This document shows, piece after piece, positions 1 through 11,610 of a stretch of 62,811 nucleotides of DNA. Numbering within the stretch: position 1 is the stretch's first letter; every line of letters starts with the position of its first letter. Source of the stretch: Hyphomicrobium sp. (GTDB taxonomy: Bacteria; Pseudomonadota; Alphaproteobacteria; Rhizobiales; Hyphomicrobiaceae); NCBI GenBank assembly GCA_030148725.1, contig JASBSU010000027.1, forward strand, positions 1-62,811, read 5' to 3'. The translations under genes were made by a program, and so were the position numbers. Under the pieces are notes generated by a model. That model saw only the letters and a program-made list of their open reading frames with translations. It was not told the origin of the DNA and ran no database searches.

Positions 1-91
1 CGGTGCCACTAAAACAGCCTGGGTGCCCGCCGCATCAGGCGGCGAGGCAGGGAATGCGCTGGTCGGGCCGCCGCGCAGGAACCGCGTGCCC

Positions 92-1456
92 ATGGACCAT
101 ATGGCTCCGCCCCCTCGCCTGCGCCGTTCGCAGCTCTTCGCGGAGCGCGCATTCGCCACATTCGAGCGCTTCATCCATATCGAGGCAGCGAGTGGCGTCG
201 TCCTGCTCGCGGCCGCGGCCATCGCGCTGATCTGGGCGAATTCTCCCGTAGCCGGCAGCTATCATGCGTTCTGGCATCTGCCGGTTTCGTTCGGCATCGG
301 CGCGTTCGCGTTTTCCCAGTCGCTGCATTTCTGGATCAACGACGGCCTGATGACGATCTTCTTCCTCGTCGTCGGAATGGAAATCCGGCGCGAGATCCAC
401 GAAGGTGCGCTCAGCCGGATGGATCAGGCTATGCTGCCGGTCGCGGCGGCGGTCGGGGGTGTCATCGTTCCGGCGCTGATCTATCTGGCGTTGAACTACG
501 ACGGCGTGCGTGCGCAGGGGTGGGCCGTTCCTGTCGCAACCGACATCGCGTTTGCGGTCGGCGTGCTGGCGCTGCTCGGCCGGTCGATCCCTAGCAACGT
601 CAGGGTCTTTCTTCTCGCGGCGGCGATCATCGATGATGTCATTGCCGTCCTCATCATCGCGTTCTTTTATTCCGGCGGGCTGGAGCCGAGCGGCTTTCTG
701 GTTGCCGCGGTTGGTCTTCTATTGACGTTGGGCCTGCAGCGCATGGGTGTGGGTTCAGCGCTCTCCTATGTCGTGCCCGGCGCGATCGTGTGGATCGGCC
801 TGCTCATGACCGGGGCTCATCCGACGCTGGCCGGCGTCATTCTCGGTCTGCTCACGCCAGCGATCCGGATGCCGATGCGTGAGGCGCCGTTGGACGCACT
901 TGTTCGGGCCGCGGAAGAATTACAGAGCGGAGATGCGATCTCCAAGAAGGATGTCCACCGTCTGACGAAGCCGTTGCGGACGCTGCGCGTCGCACGGCGA
1001 GAGATGTTGCCGCCGGTGGTGCGGGTGCAGACCGCGCTGCATCCTTGGGTCGCGTTCGGAATCATGCCGCTGTTCGCCCTCGCAAACGCCGGTGTGTCTC
1101 TCGACGGCGTCGATCTTTCGGTCGGCGGTGCGCAATACGTGATGCTGGGCATCGTTATCGGTCTGGTGGCTGGCAAGCCGATTGGTTTTGTCGCTGCGAC
1201 GTGGCTGGCTGTGCAACTCAAGTGGTGCCGGCTGCCTGCGGGCGTGACCTGGGCGGGGGTGTGGCTCGTCGGTCTGCTGGCCGGCATCGGGTTCACGATG
1301 TCGATCTTCATCGCGATGCTGGCGTTCGAGGACGAGGGCCTTGTCGGTGCCGCCAAGCTGGGCGTGCTACTCGGCTCGCTGATCGCCGCAGTGCTCGGGT
1401 TGGGCTGGGGCGCCTTTTACACTTGGCGGCTGCGGCGAGCGGGCACGCCGGCATGA
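92..1456 (+). CDS. nhaA: Na+/H+ antiporter NhaA
   Basis: Inner-membrane antiporter that exchanges cytoplasmic Na+ (or Li+) for external protons in pH and sodium homeostasis. The 454-residue product is hydrophobic throughout with about a dozen membrane segments. The family signature is clear: [15 protein letters not shown] places the conserved aspartate at D151 (E. coli D133), and [12 protein letters not shown] gives the D181-D182 pair (E. coli D163/D164) that binds the ions. An in-frame ATG 69 bases upstream would add a proline- and arginine-rich leader that is not typical of NhaA, so the ATG followed by DHMAPPP is preferred. It appears to be a single-gene unit; a GC-rich hairpin follows the stop. 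Confidence 0.93.
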   Translation: MDHMAPPPRLRRSQLFAERAFATFERFIHIEAASGVVLLAAAAIALIWANSPVAGSYHAFWHLPVSFGIGAFAFSQSLHFWINDGLMTIFFLVVGMEIRREIHEGALSRMDQAMLPVAAAVGGVIVPALIYLALNYDGVRAQGWAVPVATDIAFAVGVLALLGRSIPSNVRVFLLAAAIIDDVIAVLIIAFFYSGGLEPSGFLVAAVGLLLTLGLQRMGVGSALSYVVPGAIVWIGLLMTGAHPTLAGVILGLLTPAIRMPMREAPLDALVRAAEELQSGDAISKKDVHRLTKPLRTLRVARREMLPPVVRVQTALHPWVAFGIMPLFALANAGVSLDGVDLSVGGAQYVMLGIVIGLVAGKPIGFVAATWLAVQLKWCRLPAGVTWAGVWLVGLLAGIGFTMSIFIAMLAFEDEGLVGAAKLGVLLGSLIAAVLGLGWGAFYTWRLRRAGTPA

Positions 1457-1464
1457 GCCGTTCC

Positions 1465-1490
1465 GGCGCGCCCTACCGGAGGGGCGCGCC
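1465..1490 (+). terminator. GC-rich hairpin after nhaA
   Basis: A perfect 9-bp inverted repeat (GGCGCGCCC and GGGCGCGCC) with an 8-base loop lies 8 bases after the nhaA stop. There is no T-tract, so it may only slow transcription or protect the 3' end. Confidence 0.4.
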
Positions 1491-1715
1491 CCTGGAATGG
1501 GCCGACCGGGCGGCGCTTTACGACGAAAATCGCAATCGCCCGTTATCCCATCGGTGCGATGGTGACGGGCTCCGGCTGCCCCCGGGGCAATCTGCTGCTG
1601 GTGGGAGCCGCGATAAACGGCTAGGCATCCGCAACCACGAAATCCCTGGCAGCCTGCCGCGGCAGCTCCGCTCCTGGAGCCGCAAGCCTGCCTCTATTCG
1701 AAAAGCGCTTCCCAC

Positions 1716-4055
1716 ATGACCTTCCCGTCAGCCCATCCTGCCCTCGGACGTGCCCTTGCCGCGCGCGGGTATTCCACGCCCACGGCCGTGCAGCTGGCGG
1801 TCCTCGAAGCGGACAAGGCGGGGCGCGACCTGCTCGTCTCGGCGCAGACGGGCTCAGGAAAAACGGTTGCCTTCGGGCTCGCCATCGCTCCGAAGCTGCT
1901 CGGGGAGAGCGAACAGCTGCCGGCGGCCGCCGAGCCGATGGCTTTGATCATCGCGCCGACGCGCGAACTCGCCATGCAGGTGCAGCGTGAGCTCGACTGG
2001 CTCTACAAGGACACGGGCGCGCGCGTCGTGACGTGCGTCGGGGGCATGGATGTGCGCGCCGAGGCGCGGCAGTTGAACCTCGGAGCCCATATCGTCGTCG
2101 GCACGCCGGGACGTCTGCGCGATCACCTCGAGCGGCATCGCCTCAACCTCAGCAAGCTCGTGGCCGTCGTGCTCGATGAAGCCGACGAGATGCTGGACCT
2201 CGGCTTCCGCGAGGATCTGGAATTCATTCTCGACGCAACGCCCGAGGGCCGGCAGACGCTGCTCTTCTCGGCGACGATGCCGCATGAGATCGAGGCGCTG
2301 GCACGGCGCTATCAGAGCGATGCGGCCCGCATCGAAACGCTGCGGCGGAACGAGCAGCATGCCGACATCGAATATCGGGCCATTCGCGTGGCGCCGAACG
2401 ATATCGAGCACGCGGTGGTCAACGTCATGCGCCTGCATGAGTCGCGCGCGACACTGGTGTTCTGCGCAACGCGCGAATCCGTGAAGCGTCTGCACATGCG
2501 GCTCGTAGAGCGCGGTTTTTCCGCCGTGGCGCTTTCGGGCGAGCTGACGCAGAGCGAGCGCACGCACGCGCTGCAGGCGCTGCGCGACGGGCGGGCGCGT
2601 GTTCTGGTGGCCACGGACGTCGCGGCGCGTGGTCTCGATCTGCCGGAGCTGGCGCTGGTCATCCACGCTGATCTTCCCAACGATGCCGAGACGCTGCTGC
2701 ACCGCTCGGGCCGTACCGGGCGCGCCGGCAACAAGGGCCTGTGCACGCTGATCGTGCCGTTCAACAGGCGTCGCAAGGCGGATGCCCTGCTCGGCGCCGC
2801 GAAGCTCAAGGTCACGTGGGATGCTGCGCCGACGGCGGAGGAAATCCACGCGCGCGACCAGGAGCGTTTTCTTGCGAGCCCTATTTTCACGGAGCCGGCG
2901 AGCGAGGAGGACGTGAAGCTGGTCGAGGCCCTGAAGGCCGGCCGCTCAGCCGATGAGATCGCTCTGGCTTTGGTGCGGATGCGGCGCGCTCAGCTTCCGG
3001 AGCCGGAGGATCTGGCCGAAGATACGGGGCCGCCGCGGCGCGATGAGCGCGGCCGGGCGCCGCGCGAGCGCTTCGAGAAAAGACCCGATCGCAAATTCGC
3101 CGCCAGGGATCGCGAGGGCGAGAATGGCGCGAGCGGTGGCGACTATCGCCGGCGTGTGCGCGAAGTTAAGGATCACGGTCGGGACATGGTGTGGTTCCGG
3201 GTCGATATCGGGCGCGAGCGCAATGCCGATCCGCGCTGGCTGCTGCCGCTGCTGTGCCGCGCGGGCGACGTCACGAAGGCCGAGATCGGCGCGATCAAGA
3301 TCTTCGACCGCGACACGCGTTTTCAGATCGCTGCGGAACACGCCGATAAGTTCGCGAACAATGCACGTTCGATGAAGTCCAACGAGGGGCGGATATCGCG
3401 TGTCGGCGAAGGGCCGAACGAGCAGGCTGGCGCGAGTGAGACGCCGCACGCTGAACCGGTCCGCAGGCATGATGAGTTCAAGAGCGGCGCTGCGTCAGGG
3501 CCGTCGCCGGAGGGACGCACCAAGGCGTCGTGGCGCGATCACAAGACGAAGCCCGGCGACTACGTTCATCCCAAGCGCGAGGCGCCGCTGAACGAGCAGG
3601 ATGCCGGGAGCGAGACGCCGCGTTCTAAGCCTTCCCGCAAGCATGGTGAGTTCAAGAGCGGCGGTGCATCAGGCACGTCGCCGGATGCGCGCGGCAAGGC
3701 ACCGTGGCGGGATCACAAGAAGAAGCCCGGCGGCTACACTCATCCCAAGCGCGAAGCGCCGCGGAGCGAGCAGGCTGCCGGGAGCGAGACGCCACGTGCT
3801 GAACCATTCCGCAAGCATGGCGAGTTCAAGAGCAGCGCTGCATCAGGGCCGGATGCGCGCGCCAAGACACCTTGGCGGGATCGCAAGAAGAAGCCCGGCG
3901 GGTACATTCATCCCAAGGCCGATGAGCCGCGCCGGCACCGCAAAGGGCCGAGGCCGCAGGCTGGTGGCAACGACGCTGGCGGTGCGCACAAGCCGGCGCA
4001 GAAGCATGAATTCAAGGCTCACAAGAAGAAGCATCGCGCAGGGCCTAAGGCATAG
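1716..4055 (+). CDS. DEAD-box ATP-dependent RNA helicase with repeated basic C-terminal tail
   Basis: RNA helicase, probably acting in ribosome assembly or mRNA turnover. In order: motif I AQTGSGKT (43-50), Ia PTRELA, GG and TPGR motifs, motif II DEAD (154-157), motif III SAT (185-187), and the second RecA domain ending in HRSGRTGRAG. Residues of roughly 475-560 resemble the DbpA/CsdA RNA-binding domain. The last 200 residues are lysine- and arginine-rich and built from three copies of a 58-residue unit. At 779 residues it is longer than most alphaproteobacterial homologues because of this tail. Gene naming between deaD, csdA and rhlE is not safe from sequence alone. Transcribed alone, with a 259-bp gap from nhaA. 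Confidence 0.92.
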   Translation: MTFPSAHPALGRALAARGYSTPTAVQLAVLEADKAGRDLLVSAQTGSGKTVAFGLAIAPKLLGESEQLPAAAEPMALIIAPTRELAMQVQRELDWLYKDTGARVVTCVGGMDVRAEARQLNLGAHIVVGTPGRLRDHLERHRLNLSKLVAVVLDEADEMLDLGFREDLEFILDATPEGRQTLLFSATMPHEIEALARRYQSDAARIETLRRNEQHADIEYRAIRVAPNDIEHAVVNVMRLHESRATLVFCATRESVKRLHMRLVERGFSAVALSGELTQSERTHALQALRDGRARVLVATDVAARGLDLPELALVIHADLPNDAETLLHRSGRTGRAGNKGLCTLIVPFNRRRKADALLGAAKLKVTWDAAPTAEEIHARDQERFLASPIFTEPASEEDVKLVEALKAGRSADEIALALVRMRRAQLPEPEDLAEDTGPPRRDERGRAPRERFEKRPDRKFAARDREGENGASGGDYRRRVREVKDHGRDMVWFRVDIGRERNADPRWLLPLLCRAGDVTKAEIGAIKIFDRDTRFQIAAEHADKFANNARSMKSNEGRISRVGEGPNEQAGASETPHAEPVRRHDEFKSGAASGPSPEGRTKASWRDHKTKPGDYVHPKREAPLNEQDAGSETPRSKPSRKHGEFKSGGASGTSPDARGKAPWRDHKKKPGGYTHPKREAPRSEQAAGSETPRAEPFRKHGEFKSSAASGPDARAKTPWRDRKKKPGGYIHPKADEPRRHRKGPRPQAGGNDAGGAHKPAQKHEFKAHKKKHRAGPKA
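3417..3923 (+). repeat. In-frame 174-bp tandem repeats in the helicase gene
   Basis: Three head-to-tail units begin at 3417, 3591 and 3765, exactly 174 bp (58 codons) apart; the last lacks five codons. Each encodes the order SETP, RKHxEFKS, ASG, WRDxKxKPGxYxHPK. The spacing and strong similarity point to recent duplication inside the gene. Confidence 0.85.
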
Positions 4056-4107
4056 CGCCTTGGGCCGCTGGTGAGAGTTCGCGCGGCTCGGCGCGGCGGC
4101 GTGCGCC

Positions 4108-4689
4108 TCAGCCCTTCTTGAGGATGAGCGTCAGGCCGCGCAGCGAGCTGTTGAAGAACTGGATTTCGACAACCTGCCGATCGTTCAGGACGATCACGTC
4201 CATGTTGGCGGTCAGGTCGCCGCCGCGGACGACGATGCGGAAGCCGCGCTCGGTGACTTCGCCTTTGAGGTCGCCGCCGACGTTGTAGACGAGCTCATTC
4301 CAGGTGCCCGTCAGGTGGCCGTCCTTGGCGCGGACCTCGCTCTTGACCTCGACCTTGCCGCCGGCCGATGCGCAGCGGATGTTCTGTTTGAGCTGATCGC
4401 CGGCCCCTTCGACGAAATACGTGGCGCGGCATTTGACGGTTTCGATTTTGCCCTCGCCGAGGCCGATGCGACCGTCGCCGATCCAGCGGCCGGCAAGCTC
4501 CTTGAAGGGTGCAGACTTCTGCACCGGACCGGGGCGCGGAGCCTCGTTTGCGGCCTCGCCGGCGTCGGCAGCATCATCGCCCGGCTCGACGGCGGATTCG
4601 GTCTCAGCCTGGGGTGCTGGCTCGTCCTGGGCGATTGTCGCGCCGGTCCAGAGCAGCAGGGCTGCGAGAGCAAGGTAGGCTGACTTCAT
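4108..4689 (-). CDS. Exported protein of unknown function
   Basis: A 193-residue product with a clear signal peptide (MKSAYLALAALLLWTGATIA followed by QDEP) and a low-complexity acidic Ala/Glu/Pro linker up to about residue 60. The remaining 130 residues look like a small beta-rich periplasmic domain with repeated hydrophobic/charged alternation. I do not recognise the family with confidence. An upstream in-frame ATG would add 24 arginine-rich residues ahead of the signal peptide, which is unlikely. It converges on the helicase gene with a short gap and is not obviously in an operon. Confidence 0.7.
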   Translation of the reverse strand: MKSAYLALAALLLWTGATIAQDEPAPQAETESAVEPGDDAADAGEAANEAPRPGPVQKSAPFKELAGRWIGDGRIGLGEGKIETVKCRATYFVEGAGDQLKQNIRCASAGGKVEVKSEVRAKDGHLTGTWNELVYNVGGDLKGEVTERGFRIVVRGGDLTANMDVIVLNDRQVVEIQFFNSSLRGLTLILKKG

Positions 4690-4882
4690 GTTCGACCGTG
4701 CGGTTGCTGCGTCCGGCGTGAAGCGTCCCTCACGCGCCGAACGAGCGGAATGTCGTTGCAATCTCTGACATTTCCTAGTGCGGCAGGGACACAGAGAGCC
4801 CGCTTAGCACGCCTCGCGCGGGAAATCTTGACGTCGATCACCTACAAAGTGAACGCGCGTCCGCCGTGGCAGACGGGGGCGA

Positions 4883-5293
4883 TCAACTGGCGCTGGCCGT
4901 GGCTTCCATGGCGCTCGGACCGCGGGGCGGGGGACCCATACGGTCCAGCTCGTCGTATTCCGCATCGGTGTAAACGCGCGAGCGGGTGAGGAAACGCAGG
5001 CCCTCCGGCGATTCCAGCGAGAAGCCAGAGCCGCGGCCCGGAACCGCGTCGATGATCAGATGCGTGTGCTGCCAATACTCGAACTGCGGGCCGGAAATAT
5101 AGACCGGGCAGCCGGCGATCGCGCCGAGGTAGACGTCGCGCTCGCCGATCTTGAACTCGCCCCGGGGATAGCACATCGGGGCGCTGCCGTCGCAGCAGCC
5201 GCCCGACTGGTGGAACAGGAGAGGACCGTTGGTGGCCATCAGTTTTTCGATCAGCGCGGTGGCTGCCGGGGTGACTGTCACTCGCTCGACCAT
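4883..5293 (-). CDS. DUF779 family protein
   Basis: A 136-residue protein with the DUF779 cysteine cluster HQSGGCCDGSAPMC (C33, C34, C41) and the conserved stretch EYWQHTHLIIDAVPGRGSGFSLE. DUF779 genes are commonly found beside acetaldehyde/aldehyde dehydrogenase genes; their biochemical role is unknown, and a metal- or redox-related accessory function is only a guess from the cysteines. It is the last gene of a minus-strand trio, 27 bases after the isochorismatase-like hydrolase, which suggests co-transcription. Confidence 0.85.
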   Translation of the reverse strand: MVERVTVTPAATALIEKLMATNGPLLFHQSGGCCDGSAPMCYPRGEFKIGERDVYLGAIAGCPVYISGPQFEYWQHTHLIIDAVPGRGSGFSLESPEGLRFLTRSRVYTDAEYDELDRMGPPPRGPSAMEATASAS

Positions 5294-5320
5294 TGGCGTC
5301 TCTCCTGGCTGTTACAGGCC

Positions 5321-5923
5321 TTATGTGGGGATCGCTTTTGCGGAGGGAACCACGATGGCGAATATATCCGCGAGGGCGGTCAAGGCGCCATTGTGAACGG
5401 CCTCGGCGGGCAGAGTGCCGCCGAGGGGGTTGGGGAGTGCGCGCGTCGCGGTGGCTGCGGCGACGACAGTCGGCCGATAGCCGTGGTTGAAAGCGGCGCG
5501 AGCGGTCGAGTTCACGCACACGTGCGTCATGAAGCCGGCGAGCACAAGATCGGTCACGCCGAGCTTCTTCAAGTCCGAATCGAGGCTCGTCTGCTCGAAC
5601 GAGCTCGGGTAGGCCTTGGTGATGACCGTCTCCCCGGCCTTCGGGGCAACGATGTCGGCGATTGCGCCGATCTCGGCGCGGACGTCATAGGGGGAGCCGG
5701 GGCCGGCGTCATGCTGGATGTGGATCACCGGGGTGCCGGCATCTCGGGCGCGCTGCAGCAGGTCGGCGCATTCCTTCAGCGCAGGTTCGACGCCTTCGAG
5801 CTGCATGACGCCGTGGCGGTAGGTGTTCTGGCAGTCGATCAGCACGAGGGCAGACTTCGATAGGGGCGCCGGCGCGTCGGGCAGAGCCAGCAGCGAACGC
5901 AGCGTGGGACGCGGTTCTGTCAT
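5321..5923 (-). CDS. Isochorismatase-family cysteine hydrolase
   Basis: A 200-residue cytoplasmic hydrolase of the isochorismatase/nicotinamidase superfamily. The Asp of LVLIDCQNTY near the N-terminus, the lysine of ITKAYPSSF and the cysteine of GFMTHVCVNSTAR form the expected D-K-C triad. The substrate cannot be read from sequence. The start is fixed by a strong AGGAGG ribosome site just upstream. It lies between the aldehyde dehydrogenase and DUF779 genes on the same strand, so a role in aldehyde or amide metabolism is inferred. Confidence 0.88.
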   Translation of the reverse strand: MTEPRPTLRSLLALPDAPAPLSKSALVLIDCQNTYRHGVMQLEGVEPALKECADLLQRARDAGTPVIHIQHDAGPGSPYDVRAEIGAIADIVAPKAGETVITKAYPSSFEQTSLDSDLKKLGVTDLVLAGFMTHVCVNSTARAAFNHGYRPTVVAAATATRALPNPLGGTLPAEAVHNGALTALADIFAIVVPSAKAIPT

Positions 5924-6004
5924 TGGAGGACCTCCTAATGGCAAAGCAGCGCGGCCTTGGGATGCCGCGCTGCCTGGATGAACAATTCTCTCGTGCGGCT
6001 CGGA

Positions 6005-7546
<1,542 letters not shown>

Positions 7547-7646
7547 GGATGTCCTCCCGGGGGTGTGGGCTGAAAGCCCCAATTTTTGTGGCGGCACGTT
7601 ACCGCAGTTGGAAGTGGAAGCCAAAGTCGAGACGTATTGGAAATTA

Positions 7647-7661
7647 GTGCAACCGCTGCAC
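7647..7661. promoter_or_regulatory. Possible operator upstream of aldehyde dehydrogenase
   Basis: GTGCA-N5-TGCAC is a perfect short dyad about 100 bases upstream of the dehydrogenase start, in the region between it and recR. It could bind a regulator, but a 5-bp arm is weak evidence. Confidence 0.22.
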
Positions 7662-7738
7662 CGTCCGGTCTTTGACGCCAATCATCGGCGTGGGCGGTTT
7701 TTCCTTCCGTTGCATTGCAAGAGAACCTGGGCACCCAG

Positions 7739-8344
7739 ATGACAAGGAAAGTTTCAGGGCCGGAAATCGAGCGCGTGATCCAGCTGCTCGGCAGGCTGCC
7801 AGGGCTCGGTCCGCGATCGGCTCGCAAGGCGGCGCTGGCTTTGATCAAGCGCCGCAACGACCTGCTGGTGCCGCTTTCCGAGGCGCTTGCGGATGCTGTG
7901 GCCAAGATCGTCGAATGCGGTACCTGTGGAAATCTCGATACTGTGTCGCCGTGCAGCATATGCCAGGATAGCCGGCGCGACACCTCCCTGATCGTGGTTG
8001 TCGAAGAGGTTGGGGATCTATGGGCTCTGGAACGGGCAGGCGTGGTGAACGGGCTCTATCATGTGCTCGGGGGACACCTATCGCCGCTCGACGGAATCGG
8101 GCCTGACCGGCTGAATATTGCCCGTCTCATCGAGCGGGCGGGATCTGGGACGGTGAAGGAGATCGTTCTGGCGTTGAACGCGACCGTCGAAGGGCAGTCC
8201 ACAGCACATTATCTGACGGAGCAATTGGCGCCGACCGGCATCATCGTATCCCGGCTGGCGCAGGGCGTGCCGGTGGGCGGCGAGCTCGACTACCTCGATG
8301 AGGGAACGCTGGCTGCGGCAATCAAGTCACGGCGGCGGATGTAG
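7739..8344 (+). CDS. recR: Recombination protein RecR
   Basis: Part of the RecFOR pathway that loads RecA at gaps. The 201-residue product has the helix-hairpin-helix [14 protein letters not shown], the C4 zinc finger (CGTCGN...CSIC), and the Toprim domain beginning [15 protein letters not shown], as in all RecR proteins. The ATG followed by [12 protein letters not shown] gives the usual RecR length; an upstream TTG would add eight residues. Unlike many genomes, dnaX and ybaB are not upstream. Confidence 0.95.
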   Translation: MTRKVSGPEIERVIQLLGRLPGLGPRSARKAALALIKRRNDLLVPLSEALADAVAKIVECGTCGNLDTVSPCSICQDSRRDTSLIVVVEEVGDLWALERAGVVNGLYHVLGGHLSPLDGIGPDRLNIARLIERAGSGTVKEIVLALNATVEGQSTAHYLTEQLAPTGIIVSRLAQGVPVGGELDYLDEGTLAAAIKSRRRM

Positions 8345-8467
8345 ATCCGCTGCGCTGCCGCTCCGGCTCCGGTCGTCGAAAAAGCGGTGATATGTTGCTT
8401 GCAGGGCGATTGTCGAAAGCCAACTCGTTCGACCGCCTGCTATATCGTGTGTGCGGCTGGGGACGCG

Positions 8468-10459
8468 ATGAGCGAAGGTGCTGAGCTGAGAGCAGACGGG
8501 GGAGCATGGCGCGCGCGCCTGCTCGGGCTGACGCGCTTCAACAAGCGCGTCATCCTTGTGACGTTCGACTTCGTGCTGCTTACGCTTGCACTGTGGATTG
8601 CTCTTTCGATCCGCTACAACACCGCGTTCGTGCCGTTCGACTGGATGATGGCGGTCATCCTGATCTGCGGCCCGGCGATCACGGTGGCGACGTTCGGCGC
8701 ATCCGGTCTCTATCGCTTCGTGACGCGCTATCTCGGCTACCGCGGCCATACGCGCATCATCGGATGCATCTGGCTGTCGGTGCTGATCTGGTCGCTGGTC
8801 GTCTTCATGTCGGGCCAGCTCGGCGTTCCGAGGTCGGTCATTCTCGGCTACGGCGTTCTGGCGACGCTGCTCATCGCGGGCAGCCGTGAAGTGGCTGCGA
8901 TGTTTCTGGAGAGCGCTGGCATTCGCATTGCCGATCTGCCGCTCAGTGTCGACCGCAAACCGGTCATCATTTTCGGCGCTGGGCAGCTCGGCGTGCAGCT
9001 CCTCGACGTGCTGCGGCGGGGCAACAACCGCAATGCCGTGGCCTTCGTCGACGTCGAGCCCTCGCTGTGGCGTCAGTACGTTGCTGGCGTGAAGGTGCAT
9101 CCGCCGGAGCGGCTGACGCAGCTCATCGATCGCCATCAGGTGAAAGAGATCCTGGTGGCGCTACCGGATGAGAAGCGGCGGGAGCGGCGCCGCATCCTCA
9201 AAGATTTGCAGGCGCTTCCGGTGGATGTGCTGATCCTGCCGGCCGTGGAGGACGTCACCTCGGGGCGCGTCAACGTCACCGACCTCAGGCCGGTCGAGGT
9301 GAACGATCTTCTGGGACGCGACAAGGTGCCGGCAGATGTGGGCCTGCTGACGCGCAAGACGCGGGGCAAGTCGATCCTCGTGACCGGCGCTGGCGGGTCG
9401 ATCGGATCGGAGCTGGTGCGGCAGCTTTTGCGGAACGTGCCACGCCGCATCGTACTGATGGATATCTCGGAGGTGGCGCTCTACCAGATCGAGGATGAGA
9501 TTTCCGAGGCGGTGAGAGCGCTCGGGCCCGACGCGCAGCGCCCGGAGATCATCGGCATTCTCGGCTCGGTGCTCGATCAGGCGCAGCTGCGCGAGGCGAT
9601 CGTCGGCAACAGCATCGAAGTGATCTATCACGCAGCGGCCTACAAGCACGTCCCGATCGTCGAACAGAATCCGATCTACGGGCTGCGCAACAACAGCCTC
9701 GGAACGGCGGTGCTGGTCGAGGTGGCACGCGCGGCGGGCGTCGAACTGGTGGTGCTGATCTCGACCGACAAGGCTGTGCGGCCGACCAACGTCATGGGGG
9801 CGAGCAAGCGCCTTGCGGAGCTCGTTTTGCAGGCGGCGGCGACGAACGGCGGTCCGACGATCTTCACGATGGTTCGCTTCGGCAACGTGCTCGACAGCTC
9901 GGGGTCGGTGGTTAAGAAGTTTCGGCGGCAGATCCGAGCCGGTGGTCCGGTGACGGTCACGCATCCGGACATCATCCGGTATTTCATGTCGATCCCCGAG
10001 GCCGCGGAGCTGGTCATTCAGGCTGGCGCGATGGCCAAAGGGGGCGATGTGTTCGTGCTCGATATGGGCGAGCCGGTGCGCATCGACGATTTGGCGCGGC
10101 TGATGGTGCGGCTGTCGGGCTTCGAAGTCCGCAGCGCCGAAAATCCGGATGGCGACATTGCCATTGCCTACACGGGACTGCGGTCGGGCGAGAAGCTTTT
10201 TGAGGAGCTTCTGATCGGCGCCAACACCAAGGTGACGGAACATCCGCGCATCTGGCGGTCGGACGAGCCGTTCCTGCCGCCGGAGGAGCTCGAGAAAGAG
10301 CTGGCTATTCTCAAGGCGGCGATGGAAGAGCGCGATTTTGCGGCCATGCACGCTGTGCTGCTGCGGACGGTAGAGGGCTATGTCGCCAAGGGCGCGGCCA
10401 ATCCGGCCGCCGACGAGCACGCCGTTGCCTGGACGCCGCCGAGCAGGACACTGCACTAA
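8468..10459 (+). CDS. Membrane-bound nucleotide-sugar epimerase/dehydratase (CapD/WbpM-like)
   Basis: Polysaccharide-biosynthesis enzyme modifying UDP-linked sugars. The 663-residue product begins with about four membrane segments, followed by a first Rossmann-like domain (IIFGAGQLGVQLL) and a second extended SDR domain with NAD-binding TGAGGSIGSELVRQLL. The active site reads STDKAVRPTNVMGASKR, where methionine stands in the usual tyrosine position (SMK type), typical of the WbpM/CapD/FlaA1 group. It overlaps the following glycosyltransferase gene by one base (TAATG), so the two are translationally coupled and probably serve the same surface glycan. Confidence 0.9.
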   Translation: MSEGAELRADGGAWRARLLGLTRFNKRVILVTFDFVLLTLALWIALSIRYNTAFVPFDWMMAVILICGPAITVATFGASGLYRFVTRYLGYRGHTRIIGCIWLSVLIWSLVVFMSGQLGVPRSVILGYGVLATLLIAGSREVAAMFLESAGIRIADLPLSVDRKPVIIFGAGQLGVQLLDVLRRGNNRNAVAFVDVEPSLWRQYVAGVKVHPPERLTQLIDRHQVKEILVALPDEKRRERRRILKDLQALPVDVLILPAVEDVTSGRVNVTDLRPVEVNDLLGRDKVPADVGLLTRKTRGKSILVTGAGGSIGSELVRQLLRNVPRRIVLMDISEVALYQIEDEISEAVRALGPDAQRPEIIGILGSVLDQAQLREAIVGNSIEVIYHAAAYKHVPIVEQNPIYGLRNNSLGTAVLVEVARAAGVELVVLISTDKAVRPTNVMGASKRLAELVLQAAATNGGPTIFTMVRFGNVLDSSGSVVKKFRRQIRAGGPVTVTHPDIIRYFMSIPEAAELVIQAGAMAKGGDVFVLDMGEPVRIDDLARLMVRLSGFEVRSAENPDGDIAIAYTGLRSGEKLFEELLIGANTKVTEHPRIWRSDEPFLPPEELEKELAILKAAMEERDFAAMHAVLLRTVEGYVAKGAANPAADEHAVAWTPPSRTLH

Positions 10460-11598
10460 TGGCAATGCCCGCGACCATTGCTCATCCGGAGGCGCAACGC
10501 ATCGCCTTCATCTGCCCAGCCGGCTCGCCGCTGCGTCAGCTCGAGAAAACCCTGTTTGCGGAGATCATGGCGCGCGGGGATCGTGTGCTGGTCATCGCAC
10601 CGGAACTCAGCGGCGCGGATATTCAGCGGCTGGAAGCGCTGGGCGTGGAGCAAAGTGCGATCTCGCCCGAGGCATCGGGGTTGAAGCTGTTCGCCGACTG
10701 GAAAGCCATCGGCGGTCTCAAGGCGGCGCTGACCAACTGGGCGCCGCATGTCGTCATCGCATACGGCGGCCAACCCATGGTGCACGGTGCGCTTGCCGCG
10801 AAAGGCGCCGGCGTCGGACGCATCATCGTGGTGGTCGACGGTCTGCCGGAACATCGCTTCACGGGGGCGCTCTCTGCCGACGAGATGCCTGCCTGGAGGT
10901 ACGGTCAGGCGTTGCGGGCTGCGCATGGCGCGGTGTTTCACAACAAGGACGATCTGGCGCTGTTGAAGAAGCTCGGGCTCGTTCCGGCGTCGCTGCCTTC
11001 GGTGGTCGTTCCGGGCGTCGGCGTCGATATCGAACATCTGTCGTCTTTGCCGCTGCCGCCACTCGACAGCGGCCTCGTGTTCCTGATGATCGGCGGACTA
11101 GATCGGCGGCGCGGGGTGATGGACTACTGCGCTGCCGCCGGCAAGTTGCGCCAACGGTCGCCTAATTCCAGATTCCTGCTGGCCGTGCTGCCCGACGAGG
11201 GGGCGCAGGCGATCGATCTGGCGGAGATCGAGCGCTGCGCGGATGTCGAGTTCGTCGGGTTCGTGAAAGATGCGGCCGAGCTGATCACCGAAGCGCACGT
11301 GTTCGTCTACCCGGGCTATGCCGAGGGGATGCCGGAGCCGCTGCTCACCGCGCTGGCGGCGGGACGCCCGGTGCTGACGACGGACGCTGCGGGCTGCCGC
11401 GAAGCTGTCGACACGCGCGTCAACGGATGCCTCGTCGAGCCACGCAACGTGGATGCGCTGGCCGACGCGATGCAGAGCTTCCTGCGGCGCCCGGATCTCA
11501 TCCCGGCGATGGCGCGTGCGAGCCGTGCAAAGGCTGAGCGTATCGACAGCGCGGCGACGGTGAGGAAAAAGCTGCTGGAAATGATTCAAGCAACGTAA
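10459..11598 (+). CDS. Glycosyltransferase, GT-B fold family 4-like
   Basis: A 379-residue predicted cytoplasmic sugar transferase. The C-terminal half has the family 1/4 pattern FVYPGYAEGMPEPLLTALAAGRPVLTTDAAGCREAV, with the EGMPEP acidic motif used to hold the donor nucleotide sugar, and FLMIGGLDRRRGVMDY at the start of the donor domain. The N-terminal half matches the acceptor domain seen in exopolysaccharide and sialic-acid-type transferases. Coupled to the upstream epimerase/dehydratase, so the two likely add an unusual sugar to a surface polysaccharide. Substrates are not deducible. Confidence 0.88.
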   Translation: MAMPATIAHPEAQRIAFICPAGSPLRQLEKTLFAEIMARGDRVLVIAPELSGADIQRLEALGVEQSAISPEASGLKLFADWKAIGGLKAALTNWAPHVVIAYGGQPMVHGALAAKGAGVGRIIVVVDGLPEHRFTGALSADEMPAWRYGQALRAAHGAVFHNKDDLALLKKLGLVPASLPSVVVPGVGVDIEHLSSLPLPPLDSGLVFLMIGGLDRRRGVMDYCAAAGKLRQRSPNSRFLLAVLPDEGAQAIDLAEIERCADVEFVGFVKDAAELITEAHVFVYPGYAEGMPEPLLTALAAGRPVLTTDAAGCREAVDTRVNGCLVEPRNVDALADAMQSFLRRPDLIPAMARASRAKAERIDSAATVRKKLLEMIQAT

Positions 11599-11610
11599 CG
11601 TCGTTGCGGA

